DNA of 44,083 bases from a virus: positions 1 through 44,083 of IMG/VR virus record IMGVR_UViG_3300047476_000542. One strand, given 5' to 3'. Positions within the stretch are counted from its first letter, which is position 1; the number at the start of each line of letters is the position of its first letter. The notes under the pieces were generated by a model. That model was not told the origin of the DNA and did no database searches. It saw only the letters and a list, made by a program, of their open reading frames with translations. The translations under genes and the position numbers were made by a program. Positions 1 through 8,412 of this stretch are shown here, piece by piece.

Positions 1-102
1 GAGCAACCCATCGCTTGCCTTCTTGCGCTTAGGACGTAGTGCTGTAGCCTGACGCAGTACTGCCTTAGCAGCAGGGCTGGCTGTCTTTGCTAATGGGATC
101 AC
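1..102 (-). CDS. Endolysin, 5' fragment cut by the window edge (left copy)
   Basis: This is the first 34 codons of the gene that is complete at 41441-41893. It begins at a GTG (100-102), where the right-hand copy uses ATG, and runs off base 1. The peptide begins VIPLAKTASPAA and ends in the same KRKKASDGLL stretch as the complete protein. The GTG overlaps the TGA of the holin gene (99-101), as in the right copy. The zinc-binding catalytic part is not in the window on this side. Confidence 0.85.
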   Translation of the reverse strand, partial: MIPLAKTASPAAKAVLRQATALRPKRKKASDGLL

Positions 103-299
103 TGCTTCTCCTTTGTGATGATGTCATAGATAATATCCACTTTGGTCTCGACCCTTGTAAGTCGGTCATTCATAGAGCTACCAGAATTAGGCTTGAGTTC
201 AGCAAGGTAATGCTTGATAACCCAACGGATAGATGCGCCAGCTGCAACAGTGACAGCAAGTATTCCTGAGATTGTGGTAGACCAGTCAGCGATTGACAA
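99..299 (-). CDS. Holin-like single-TM protein (left copy)
   Basis: This 66-residue protein has one hydrophobic segment at about residues 8-26 (TTISGILAVTVAAGASI), then a basic stretch and a polar C-terminal half that looks like a coiled coil (LTRVETKVDIIYDIITKEK). Size, topology and position directly ahead of the endolysin gene fit a phage holin or holin-associated membrane protein. The start is TTG (297-299) with GGAG seven bases upstream, and the right-hand copy keeps TTG. The stop overlaps the endolysin start. Holin function is inferred from context. Confidence 0.75.
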   Translation of the reverse strand: MSIADWSTTISGILAVTVAAGASIRWVIKHYLAELKPNSGSSMNDRLTRVETKVDIIYDIITKEKQ

Positions 300-308
300 T
301 GTGAACTC

Positions 309-2273
309 CTATGCGGTTCGGATAGTGATAAGCAAGATGCCGCCAAAGCCGGAGTATCTCTTATCTGTAGGTGTCTTGTTAATGAAGTCCATCTCTTCGA
401 TAAGTCCAAGGTAGGACTCGCCAGTACGGAAGTCTTCGACTCGCACTAGATCTCCGATGTCTTCAATGTTTTGCATAACAGATAGACGGTTGAATGCGTA
501 ACCGTCATAGCCTGTAGGGTTGTTGAACTTATCCATCTCGTAGTCATACATAAAGACTGGGTACTGGATAAGGCGCTGACGTGGAATAGATGGCAGCGTG
601 TTAATCTGGTATCCAGTAAAGACTGGACCCTGAGTGCTATCAGTTGTTGAACGAGTAAAGGTGAACTTGAACCCAAGGAACTGCTGTGCTCCTTGTGGAT
701 ACGAGACACCTACCTGACCGATAAATGATCCTTGGTCATAGGAGCCAAGGTTGTACTCGTTATCGTTCTGGTCAATAGATACAATGCTGAGTCCACCGTT
801 GGTTGTGTTAAAACGTGGTGTAAGCAGCTTGAAGATCTTGTTCTCAAGTGTGTTGTAGCGGATATAACCAGTACGCAACTGACCAGAGGCAACCAAGGTA
901 TCTGCTGACTCAAGGTAGTTGGTTCCATCTTCTGCACCGTTGTTTGCTGTACAGAACGCTAGGCGATTTGTATTGCCAAGGAATGAACAGGATGTAGTAA
1001 GGAATCCTGTACGGGTTGGGTCATACAAGTCCCAAGCGTAGGCAAAGATTAGGTTGTTACCGATAGGTGTAGACAGGTCAACACGAGTAACACCAGGATT
1101 ACCATCAACGTTTGTGGTAGCCCATAGATACTTGTCGTACCCTGCTACGTCATAGACTGGCTGCTCTGATTCAAAGAGCAACGGGCCATAGGCAATAGAT
1201 CCGTCTTGGTCTGAGACCTGTGCAATACGTAGACCGAGGCTAGTACCAATAGCCATATAGCCAAGGTAGTAATAGATTCTAAAGACTACTTCACCTACTG
1301 GTAGCTCAGCTGCTGTGATAGCAGATGTTAGAGTAGGCATAGCACCTGATGTGTTCAGGGTAAACTTGTAGATATTGGATTGGATACCTGAGTAGCCAGC
1401 AATGTAGATAGCAGAACCAGATGAGGTGATGCTAGTAAAGATATGATCTGGGTCGTTGTGGCTGTATACAGCAGTAGGCAGAACTGTTGCTGATGTAGCA
1501 AATTCATAAACCTTGTCGTTGACTGCCATAACGATACGCTCTTTGGTATATTCCATAACAGCGTTAGCTACTGTGATACCAGGCTTATCAAACATAAGGG
1601 TACCTGCGGTGCCAGATGTAGCGGTCAGCGCTTTCTTGAACACTTGAAGCTTGCCGCCGACGGCATCGTTAGTTACCCAATAAGCATAGACTCCGTCGTC
1701 GCATATAGCATATACACGGTCGTCAGTACCTGCGTTGTAGTCAATGAAGTGGACAAGTGTGCCGTCAGCTTCAATCTTATCTACGTCATACTCGTCCCAT
1801 AAAAGGACAGCGTCTATATTGTTGTAACGGATAGAACGCATAATCTGGAACGGACGATCATTTGTTTGCAAGTTACCAGTAGTGATGTGCGTTGAATCCA
1901 CATCGTTGAGCAGGGTTACTTGACCCTTCTCCCAGATATTGCAACCCTTAGACCAGGTGTACTGGAAGCGTAGTGATTCATCCTGTGCTGGCTCAAAGAA
2001 CTTAATGCCTTGGCCATAGTGGAATGTAGACTGGCTACGTAGCCACCAACCTGTGAGCGTCTGCTCACCTGGTTCACGTGACATATCAACTTGGTTCTTA
2101 CGGTACTGGGCTGTGACTCTACGATACGGAGTTTCGTCAGTATTGTTTAAGAAGAAAGGTTGAGCAGCAATAGCAATGTCATAGGCCATACCAGTAGCTG
2201 CATAGTTCTGACCACCTGCTGGGTTAGATAATGGATATGGTATTGGATCTGTTATGTCGGAACCGTAGGCCAC
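309..2273 (-). CDS. Large tail protein, nozzle/beta-propeller-like (left copy)
   Basis: This 654-residue protein has no clear catalytic motif. It is rich in Tyr, Gly, Thr and Asn, with repeating short hydrophobic strands separated by turns (for example DGVYAYWVTND, YDKYLWATTNVDG, NTNRLAFCTANNG), which suggests a beta-propeller. It sits between adhesin genes and the lysis cassette, and a short-tail adaptor candidate lies at 4046-4948, so a podoviral nozzle (T7 gp12-type) or tail hub is a reasonable inference; a receptor-binding role is the alternative. Start GTG (2271-2273) has AAGGAGA upstream. A homologue with mostly silent changes lies at 42100-44067. Confidence 0.7.
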   Translation of the reverse strand: MAYGSDITDPIPYPLSNPAGGQNYAATGMAYDIAIAAQPFFLNNTDETPYRRVTAQYRKNQVDMSREPGEQTLTGWWLRSQSTFHYGQGIKFFEPAQDESLRFQYTWSKGCNIWEKGQVTLLNDVDSTHITTGNLQTNDRPFQIMRSIRYNNIDAVLLWDEYDVDKIEADGTLVHFIDYNAGTDDRVYAICDDGVYAYWVTNDAVGGKLQVFKKALTATSGTAGTLMFDKPGITVANAVMEYTKERIVMAVNDKVYEFATSATVLPTAVYSHNDPDHIFTSITSSGSAIYIAGYSGIQSNIYKFTLNTSGAMPTLTSAITAAELPVGEVVFRIYYYLGYMAIGTSLGLRIAQVSDQDGSIAYGPLLFESEQPVYDVAGYDKYLWATTNVDGNPGVTRVDLSTPIGNNLIFAYAWDLYDPTRTGFLTTSCSFLGNTNRLAFCTANNGAEDGTNYLESADTLVASGQLRTGYIRYNTLENKIFKLLTPRFNTTNGGLSIVSIDQNDNEYNLGSYDQGSFIGQVGVSYPQGAQQFLGFKFTFTRSTTDSTQGPVFTGYQINTLPSIPRQRLIQYPVFMYDYEMDKFNNPTGYDGYAFNRLSVMQNIEDIGDLVRVEDFRTGESYLGLIEEMDFINKTPTDKRYSGFGGILLITIRTA

Positions 2274-2282
2274 GTTGTCTCC

Positions 2283-3191
2283 TTAGACTGCTGATTTTAG
2301 ATAACGAACAATTACAATTCCAGATCCACCTGTACCACCAGTTCCTGATGAGTTACCTGCGTAACTACCACCACCACCAGATCCTGTATTAGTAACACCA
2401 TTTGTGCCATTGCCAGCATAGATAGGTCCAGTATCTGGATTTACTGCGGTACCACCAGCACCACCACCGCCTACACCACCGCCACCACCAGAGCCACCGT
2501 AGTTGATTGCTCCACCAGCACCAAAGACGTTGTATCCACCACCACCACCACCACCTGCGTATGCACCGCTAGAACCAGTTGTTGTTGCAGTTGCCCAAGA
2601 AGAAAGAGTTAATCCTGCTCCACCGCTACCACCATTAGTTGCGGCAGAAGGTGTACCGTTTTGTGCTCCAGTTCCACCTATGGCTGTAGCACCACCACCT
2701 CCACCACCTCCGGCTGATGCACCACCACCGTTGTAACCTTCTACTGGGGTGTAGCCACCAGCGTTTCCAGCTCCGCCAGATCCGCTAGATGAACCGCTAC
2801 CTCCGCCTGAACCGCCTGAGCCACCAACAGTTGAAGGTCCTGCTCCACGTCCACCACCTGTGGCGTTAAATGAACCAAGCACTGAGTTGCTACCGTTTGA
2901 TCCTTGTGAGCCACCTGCTCCAATAGTTACAGCGTGACTAGCAACTGAAAAGTTTTGGCTTGTTAAATAGCGAACACCACCGGCTCCACCGCCACCACCC
3001 CAAGCAGCACCACCAGCACCTCCGCCGCCACCAGCTACTACCAAGATGTCCGCTGTTAATGCAAATCCTGAAACAGCCAGTGTTCCGTTACCAGTAAAGG
3101 TACGGTAAAAGTAAGTACTGTCAGATGTAAGAGTTCCGCCAGTAACAGTAGATCGCGGACGCGATGCTAAAATTCCTAGGATTGGACTCAC
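2283..3191 (-). CDS. Glycine-rich tail adhesin (short form)
   Basis: This 302-residue protein is dominated by glycine runs from residue 55 on, ending in the strand [10 protein letters not shown]. Ahead of the runs is a short module, [16 protein letters not shown] then LVVAGGGGG, also found in the proteins at 7029-8402 and 8413-9672. It lacks their N-terminal jelly-roll-like domain. Glycine-rich domains of this kind form polyglycine-II sandwiches in phage adhesins such as the S16 gp38 tip, so host attachment is likely. The GTG start (3189-3191) overlaps the TGA of the upstream gene (GTGA). The first codons of its counterpart's 3' end (TAA at 44077-44079) are visible at the right edge. Confidence 0.75.
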   Translation of the reverse strand: MSPILGILASRPRSTVTGGTLTSDSTYFYRTFTGNGTLAVSGFALTADILVVAGGGGGAGGAAWGGGGGAGGVRYLTSQNFSVASHAVTIGAGGSQGSNGSNSVLGSFNATGGGRGAGPSTVGGSGGSGGGSGSSSGSGGAGNAGGYTPVEGYNGGGASAGGGGGGGATAIGGTGAQNGTPSAATNGGSGGAGLTLSSWATATTTGSSGAYAGGGGGGGYNVFGAGGAINYGGSGGGGGVGGGGAGGTAVNPDTGPIYAGNGTNGVTNTGSGGGGSYAGNSSGTGGTGGSGIVIVRYLKSAV

Positions 3192-4036
3192 GCTGATAGG
3201 TCTCCTACCACTGTAAAGGTGTTAGTTCCGGTGCAGATAATTGTTGCTGCTGAGAACTTTGTGCGAAGCTTGGTTCCAGTACCTGTAAAGGTTGCTGTAC
3301 CGTCACCTTGAATAGTTGTCTGGCCGTCACCAATTTGCTGGACATTGACATAATCACCTGCAGCAAAGACTCCGTTAGGAATAGTTACTGTGTTAGCAGC
3401 AGCGTTGTTAAGAGTTACCAACTTGTCACGGTCACCGATAACTAGGTTGTAGTTTGTGCCAGTCTGTAGGTTAAAACCTAGTGTTGTCTTAGGTGTAGTA
3501 ATTACTGGAGATGTCAGAGTCTTGTTAGTAAGTGTCTGAGTACCAGTAAGGGTTACATCACCTGTTGCTGGTGTTGCCCACTTGAGACCCTTTGGCTGTG
3601 CTGAGTCAGCGGTGAGTACCTGCCCGTCTGTTCCTACTACTAGACGTACTGGTGTGCTGGCAGCTGAGGCTGCAATGATGTCACCCTTAGCCGCTACGAT
3701 AGTAGGCTGGATAGCAGTGTTGAAGTAATCAAGATCATTAGAGGTCATTACGTGACGAACCAGCGCACCTGAGTTATGTGAAATACCAGATGTACCAGAA
3801 CGAGCACGAACGATTGTGAAGTTATCACCAGAGTTAGCAGTGATAAAGACAATCTCTTCGCTGGCTGTATCAGGGTCAATAGCAACTGTGAACTGATCTA
3901 CGTTGCCAGCGGCAAGTGATACGCCGCCAAGAAGGGCGGCTGCAGTACCTGTTGCTACTGGCATTGTTGTCTGTGAGTTTGTGATACCAGCAGATAGTGT
4001 TGTCTCTACTGAGATGGAGGAGTATAGGCGGGTCAT
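3188..4036 (-). CDS. Tail fibre/spike protein
   Basis: This 282-residue protein is rich in Thr, Ala, Gly and Val and has no Trp-rich or catalytic signature. The central stretch [19 protein letters not shown] is a motif widely seen in phage tail fibres. The N-terminal part (residues 1-110) contains [20 protein letters not shown] and [15 protein letters not shown], which look like beta-strand attachment domains; the C-terminal part resembles repetitive beta structure. It lies between the adaptor gene and the short adhesin and overlaps the latter by four bases, so both are probably translated in a coupled way as parts of one tail appendage. ATG start at 4036. Confidence 0.7.
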   Translation of the reverse strand: MTRLYSSISVETTLSAGITNSQTTMPVATGTAAALLGGVSLAAGNVDQFTVAIDPDTASEEIVFITANSGDNFTIVRARSGTSGISHNSGALVRHVMTSNDLDYFNTAIQPTIVAAKGDIIAASAASTPVRLVVGTDGQVLTADSAQPKGLKWATPATGDVTLTGTQTLTNKTLTSPVITTPKTTLGFNLQTGTNYNLVIGDRDKLVTLNNAAANTVTIPNGVFAAGDYVNVQQIGDGQTTIQGDGTATFTGTGTKLRTKFSAATIICTGTNTFTVVGDLSA

Positions 4037-4045
4037 TGGTTTTCC

Positions 4046-4948
4046 TTATCGGCTGTAGTGGACACGGATTGGGAAGCGATCCTGAAGCTTTGTGGATTCT
4101 TCCTGAAGTCTCTGTTGGTATAGGGCAAAGATGTACTTAGATGCAGTAGCACCAGCAGTTGATGGCAACTTAGTATCGGCATTGTCTGCCTCTGCTGACA
4201 TCAGATTGATACGACCTGTATCAAGATACGACAGCAATCTGTACGCAGCACCAAGGGTGACCACATCTCGTGAGGTTTCTGGTAGACCTGAGACAGTAGC
4301 AAAGTCATCATTACTGTTAGTGAGGCTATTTGGGATAATTGAATAGTAGACTTGAACTGTACGTCCAGGCACAACCTTGTCATAGATATTAACCACCTTG
4401 TTAGTGTTGAAGGCGCTGACGTTGGCCATACGATCTAGGCCCCAACGGTTTACTGGTAGCCATTCCTTAGAAGGGCCAGGTGTCTGCCAAGATATGTAGA
4501 GCACATCGCGTGCATCATCTGGTAGTGGGTATGCAATCTGTGCTGCGTTATATGGGAATGTCACTGACGATACACCGAACAACTTTGGATACAGGGAGTT
4601 GATGGTGTCGTTGAGAGCCTGCTGAATTGTCACCTTTGGGAATGTAGGTGTCAAAGTAATCTGTGCGTTCTCTGAGTGTGGGCTTGGTGTCGTACCCATA
4701 TAGCCACGGCCAAAGCCGGGCATTACATTCAGTGTTAAGTTCTGTCGGTCAAAGCTGGAGATAAAGATAAGTTCATCGTCAATCTGGATAAGACCTTTAG
4801 CAAGGTTGTCTGCTTGACCAATCTTGATGCTGAGATCTGTAGTAGTAATTCCACCAGGGGTGGCAAGGTTGGTGATTCGGTCTTGTCGAAGTGAGTAACC
4901 TTGTAGGTTAGTCTGCACCTCTGACATCAGTTGACTTAGCGTTGGCAT
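4046..4948 (-). CDS. Head-tail adaptor-like protein
   Basis: This 300-residue protein has a beta-rich first third with short-loop strands (LIQIDDELIFISSFDRQ) and helical segments later (TIQQALNDTINSLYPKLFGV; residues about 265-290 near KYIFALYQQRLQEES). This is the pattern of phage adaptor or tail-tubular A proteins (T7 gp11-like), which bind under the portal. The next structural gene downstream in transcription and the nozzle-like gene at 309-2273 would complete a short tail. No direct homology can be shown by eye. The 5' end overlaps the glycosyltransferase gene by 41 bases. ATG start at 4948. Confidence 0.55.
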   Translation of the reverse strand: MPTLSQLMSEVQTNLQGYSLRQDRITNLATPGGITTTDLSIKIGQADNLAKGLIQIDDELIFISSFDRQNLTLNVMPGFGRGYMGTTPSPHSENAQITLTPTFPKVTIQQALNDTINSLYPKLFGVSSVTFPYNAAQIAYPLPDDARDVLYISWQTPGPSKEWLPVNRWGLDRMANVSAFNTNKVVNIYDKVVPGRTVQVYYSIIPNSLTNSNDDFATVSGLPETSRDVVTLGAAYRLLSYLDTGRINLMSAEADNADTKLPSTAGATASKYIFALYQQRLQEESTKLQDRFPIRVHYSR

Positions 4949-5993
4949 CTATTTTCCCTTGATAGAACTTGACGTTGCTCTGTAATCTTTCATCATCAGG
5001 TGTTATTGCTAACGCCTTCAGGCCGTGCTCTAGTGCTGTTGTAAAGTCCCCAAGTTGCCACGCACTGACTGCAACAAGATCATCTGCCATATGTGTCCAA
5101 GCCCATCCTTCAGCTAGGAACTCCATTGGCTTTTCAGTAAAGACCAGAGCCTGCTTTGCAACTAAGTTGCACTCGGCCCACTGCTTTTCTAGGTAGTAAT
5201 AGTTAGCCAGAGCCAGCATTGACTCTCGGCACTGATACTCTTCTGTGGCTTTGAGGAACCACTCTTCTGCATTAGCAGGATCTGTTTTACCTAATATTCG
5301 GCAAGCTGCACTACGCTCTTGAGGAAAGATAGACTTCTCTAAGTACTTCTTGAGTGTCTCTGTCGCCTCATCAAAGCGTTGATAGTAGGTATACTCACGA
5401 CCTAGGTAGTACAAGTTTCTGGCGTCAGGGTTTTCCTTGACTGCCATCTCTAGTAACGGTAGGTATTGCTTACGTGAGGTTTCCTTGTTCTGGTGATGGT
5501 GAATCTCAAAGCCAGTAATGCGCTCCTTGACTTCTTCACCTGCGCCGTACCACTGAGGTACTTCGTGGATAGGATAGTTCCACCTGATACCAAACCTGCG
5601 GTGTACCTTGAATCCATCGAACTCACTATCAGGTGTACCGTCTGCTTTGAATGCTTCAATACGGCGATACGTTGGTCGATCTATACCAGCGATGAAGGCT
5701 TCGTTCAAAGCCTCACGCCAGCCTGGTGCTAGCACTTCATCTACATCTAGTGCAATGCAGTAATCCACATCACTTGGTACTAGTAGTAGCGACGCATTCC
5801 TTGCATCATCGAACCTAAACGGATTGAGAGCAATTTGATGAACCGTGATTCCAAGACTACGTGCCAACTCAACTGTGTTGTCTGTTGATCCTGTATCTGT
5901 GAGGATGTGGTAGTTTGCGTCTCTAGTAGACTCATACCACCGTTCAACGTGCTTCTCCTCGTTCTTACATATAGTATATATTGCTATCTTCAT
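4908..5993 (-). CDS. GT-A glycosyltransferase with C-terminal TPR-like repeats
   Basis: This 361-residue protein opens as a family-2-type glycosyltransferase: KIAIYTICKNEE at the N-terminus, DTGSTDNT at residues 33-40 for nucleotide-sugar binding, and DVDEV at 83-87 as the metal-binding DXD motif. From about residue 175 it becomes helical, with repeats of aromatic and Ala/Leu residues (LYYLGREYTYYQRFDEATETL, split here for length) resembling tetratricopeptide repeats. The likely reaction is transfer of a sugar from an NDP-sugar to a protein or polysaccharide. Its place among adhesin genes suggests a virion protein as acceptor, but host-surface modification is also possible. ATG start at 5993; it overlaps the adaptor gene by 41 bases. 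Confidence 0.85.
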   Translation of the reverse strand: MKIAIYTICKNEEKHVERWYESTRDANYHILTDTGSTDNTVELARSLGITVHQIALNPFRFDDARNASLLLVPSDVDYCIALDVDEVLAPGWREALNEAFIAGIDRPTYRRIEAFKADGTPDSEFDGFKVHRRFGIRWNYPIHEVPQWYGAGEEVKERITGFEIHHHQNKETSRKQYLPLLEMAVKENPDARNLYYLGREYTYYQRFDEATETLKKYLEKSIFPQERSAACRILGKTDPANAEEWFLKATEEYQCRESMLALANYYYLEKQWAECNLVAKQALVFTEKPMEFLAEGWAWTHMADDLVAVSAWQLGDFTTALEHGLKALAITPDDERLQSNVKFYQGKIDANAKSTDVRGAD

Positions 5994-5995
5994 CC

Positions 5996-6220
5996 TTAAA
6001 GGATAGCAGTAATCTCTTCTCCGGTTAGGCCTAGCGCTGCCAGTTTTGCCTGAGCAGATAACTTAGCATCTGCCTTGGCAGCCTCCGCTGCCTCACGCTC
6101 TGCTTTCTCAATGGCTGCGTTCTGTGCATCAACTGCACGCTGTTCAATCTCTTCAGGCGTCAGGTCCACATAAGTCTGTGTACCCTTTTCAAGATCTACG
6201 ATTAACTTCTTATCAGCCAT
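5996..6220 (-). CDS. Small helical protein of the tail region
   Basis: This 74-residue acidic, alanine-rich protein has a short strand-like start (KKLIVDLEKGTQTYVDL) and a long heptad-like helix (about residues 22-60), then a short helix ending GLTGEEITAIL. This looks like a small tail-assembly factor or chaperone, but I do not recognise the family. It ends three bases before the glycosyltransferase start and begins right after the gene at 6222. ATG start at 6220. Confidence 0.7.
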   Translation of the reverse strand: MADKKLIVDLEKGTQTYVDLTPEEIEQRAVDAQNAAIEKAEREAAEAAKADAKLSAQAKLAALGLTGEEITAIL

Positions 6221-6221
6221 C

Positions 6222-6524
6222 TTATTCTCCCATAATGATTACGTGTGAAGCATCTGAGCAAGACCAACGACAGGTCTCTTCATCTAGTGTTATTAGGTCT
6301 GGGTGGCAATCAGGCTTTGGTGCGATGAACGCATCACGTGCCTCGTCATACTTGTACCCAATACCTGCAAAGTTCTTACGGATGTTTCCGTTGTAGCTGG
6401 TCTTAATCCAGCGACCACCAAGGTTCTCGATTAGCCAATCGTAACCCTCGTTAGGATCACTGTTGTTTCCTACTAGAACTCGGAGAACTGTGTTATCTCC
6501 ATCTACTTCTGCCCAATGACTAAT
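6222..6524 (-). CDS. Conserved tail-region protein with a non-ATG (ATT) start
   Basis: The protein, SHWAEVDGDNTVLRVLVGNN onward with a GGRWIKTSYNG motif and a Cys/His C-terminus, resembles a small family common in marine and freshwater phages near tail-fibre genes. Its function is not known to me. There is no ATG near the 5' end. The likely start is ATT at 6522-6524, in frame, with GGAGA eight bases upstream inside the HNH gene, whose TAG overlaps it. A TTG at 6542 is in frame but has no ribosome site. The intact SD and ATG probably once used by this gene now sit in front of the HNH gene (7019-7021). Confidence 0.6.
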   Translation of the reverse strand: MSHWAEVDGDNTVLRVLVGNNSDPNEGYDWLIENLGGRWIKTSYNGNIRKNFAGIGYKYDEARDAFIAPKPDCHPDLITLDEETCRWSCSDASHVIIMGE

Positions 6525-7017
6525 TTTGGTTTCTCCATTCAACTAAAAGTTTAGCGTTTTTAGATGCGTTACACTTGAAGCATAACGTCATTATGTTTCC
6601 CACCGAATGATTTCCACCACGAGATATTGGGATAATATGATCGAGGCTTTGATTCTCCGTTGACCCACATTTGAAGCAAGGAGAGTTGTATATCCTGCGG
6701 AGTTCCTTATCTAGTATTAGATATTTCTTCTCTGCAAGAATCTTATTTCTTACACGCTGCCTAGCATTCTTACTAGGCCTGTACTTTTCTTTATTCTTTT
6801 GTCTTGACTCTCGCTCTATCTCAAGCCTACGTTCGTAGTTGTCTTGACGATATTGCCTAGCCCATTCTATATTGTAATCTTTATTAGCTTCGTAGTCTTT
6901 CTTATGCCGGAGTTTTTCACAAGACTTGCAACGTGCGTTAAGGCCAGACTTGACCTTGTTGCACGCAGAGTACTGGCTAAGGGGTTGATCCCTTTTGCAA
7001 GTACTACAAGCCTTCAT
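6520..7017 (-). CDS. Free-standing HNH homing endonuclease
   Basis: This 165-residue protein has an N-terminal zinc knuckle (CSTCKRDQ, CKSC), a highly basic middle with many Arg/Lys/Glu (residues 35-100) and a C-terminal HNH nuclease: CFKCGS, SLDHIIPISRGG, NHSVGN and CFKCNASKN. It would make a site-specific double-strand break or nick that promotes its own spread. The gene lies between two tail genes. Upstream AAGGAGAT ATG is followed after one extra base by the HNH's own ATG (7015-7017), so the insertion appears to have landed just behind the start codon of the gene at 6222-6524. Confidence 0.85.
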   Translation of the reverse strand: MKACSTCKRDQPLSQYSACNKVKSGLNARCKSCEKLRHKKDYEANKDYNIEWARQYRQDNYERRLEIERESRQKNKEKYRPSKNARQRVRNKILAEKKYLILDKELRRIYNSPCFKCGSTENQSLDHIIPISRGGNHSVGNIMTLCFKCNASKNAKLLVEWRNQN

Positions 7018-7028
7018 TCATATCTCCT

Positions 7029-8402
7029 TTATACTGCGTATCTAATAATGATAATGCCTGAACCGCCATTGCCGCCTGAAGCTACAGTGCTTCCACTCCA
7101 CGATGCTCCGCCGCCAGAACCGGTGTTAGTTGTTCCAGAAATACCTGCAGCGCTAATGGATGGCCCTGCGTTTCCTCCGCCACCTGCGCCGCCATTTCCT
7201 GGTGTACCCCCATTATAGAGTGCACCACCTCCACCACCAGCGTAGTAATTGCTAACGCCAGTATTAGTAGCTGATGCAAAAGCAGAAATTGCTACGCCCG
7301 CACCACCTGCGCCTCCTGCAGAACCACTTGGGTTTGCAGTGCCTACTGCACCAGCACCACCACCACCTGCGGATGGATAGTTTGGTGCTGTTGGGTTAGC
7401 AGTACCACCGGCATAGCCTTCATTAGTTGTGCGAGCACCGCCAGTTACGTTATTAGCAGCGCCACCACCACCGGAACCACCTGATAGTGCAGCACCGCTA
7501 GTGCCTCCACCACCACCGCCACCAGTAGTTGATACTGTTGATACGGATGAAGCTGTTCCTGATGTGCCTCGGTTTTCTCCACCTGCTGCACCGCCTGAGC
7601 CACCTGAGCCAATAGTTACTGCGTATGCTGTACCGGAAGCAAATGAAATTGCAGACTCTAGTGAACCACCACCGCCTGTAGCAGTTACAGTTGAGCGAAG
7701 GCCACCAGCTCCGCCTCCACCGCCGTTACCAGATCCACCTCCGCCGCCTCCAGCGACTACTAGGTAATCACAGCTAAGTCCTACCTGTGGAGTAAAAGTT
7801 CCGTTGCTAAGGAATGCGTGGTACCAGTATGTGCCATCAGTTGCAATGACGTTACCGCCGCTAGCCTTTGGTGCAATAGCAGGTGTAGTGCCGAGTTTGG
7901 CTACGCCGTACAAGCTGAAGGTAGATCCGATTGCAAAGACAGAATAAGGATTTAACCGTAGGCTTGTAATAGCTGCAGTGCTAGACCATAGCCCAGCGGA
8001 TAGACGCATACCAGTATTGGTAGCGTTTGATTCTGCCACACCATCAATACTAAAAGACTTAAAAGTACTGGATGTGTAGTTAGGTATGTAGATTTCTACG
8101 TTGCTAAATGTGTTTGCCGTATCAGAACCCATATCAATAACGTTAAACATAGAAGTATCTGAATAAGATGCCACGTTTGAACCGTTGCCGAATATGCTTC
8201 GTTGAGTAATATTTGTGCTCAACCCGTTAGGCAAAATGGTAAATGAATACCCATTCCAGTTGGCACCTGCTGTTGATGTATCTCTAGCAGACATTACTAA
8301 CTTCAGATCAGTGTAACCAGTCTGAGGAATGTTATCGAAGGTAACAGATGTAGCTGTAGCATTGAGTTCAATACGGTCTAAGAGTACGTAGTTATTTGGC
8401 AT
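7029..8402 (-). CDS. Glycine-rich tail adhesin with N-terminal jelly-roll-like domain
   Basis: This 457-residue protein has two modules. Residues 1-170 form a beta-rich domain with the signature ATSVTFDNIPQTGYTDLKLV and the strand TFSLYGVA; a similar domain occurs at 8413-9672 and 9672-10295. A linker (GTYWYHAFLSNGTFTP, then LVVAGGGGG) leads to about 240 residues of glycine runs, ending GGSGIIIIRYAV. The fold suggests a virion anchor plus a polyglycine receptor-binding tip. The linker and C-terminal end are shared with 2283-3191. ATG start at 8402. Confidence 0.8.
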   Translation of the reverse strand: MPNNYVLLDRIELNATATSVTFDNIPQTGYTDLKLVMSARDTSTAGANWNGYSFTILPNGLSTNITQRSIFGNGSNVASYSDTSMFNVIDMGSDTANTFSNVEIYIPNYTSSTFKSFSIDGVAESNATNTGMRLSAGLWSSTAAITSLRLNPYSVFAIGSTFSLYGVAKLGTTPAIAPKASGGNVIATDGTYWYHAFLSNGTFTPQVGLSCDYLVVAGGGGGGSGNGGGGGAGGLRSTVTATGGGGSLESAISFASGTAYAVTIGSGGSGGAAGGENRGTSGTASSVSTVSTTGGGGGGGTSGAALSGGSGGGGAANNVTGGARTTNEGYAGGTANPTAPNYPSAGGGGAGAVGTANPSGSAGGAGGAGVAISAFASATNTGVSNYYAGGGGGALYNGGTPGNGGAGGGGNAGPSISAAGISGTTNTGSGGGASWSGSTVASGGNGGSGIIIIRYAV

Positions 8403-8412
8403 TTACTTTTCC

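Larger units (their letters stand above)
1..2289. repeat. Left copy of a diverged terminal direct repeat (pairs with 41793-44083)
   Basis: Base 1 aligns with base 41793 and base 2289 with 44083, over the whole stretch and in the same gene order. The two copies differ at many scattered sites, mostly third codon positions, while the encoded proteins stay nearly identical. One extra codon occurs in the right copy of the long gene (655 against 654 residues). Identity looks like 85-90% by eye. Identical copies would be ordinary terminal redundancy; this divergence suggests a contig closing onto a related strain, or a real ancient duplication. Confidence 0.9.

Noticed and set aside
7429-7767. Proline-rich plus-strand frames opposite the glycine-rich adhesins (also 2503-2736 and 8663-8947)
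   Set aside because: Artefacts of glycine codons on the coding strand.
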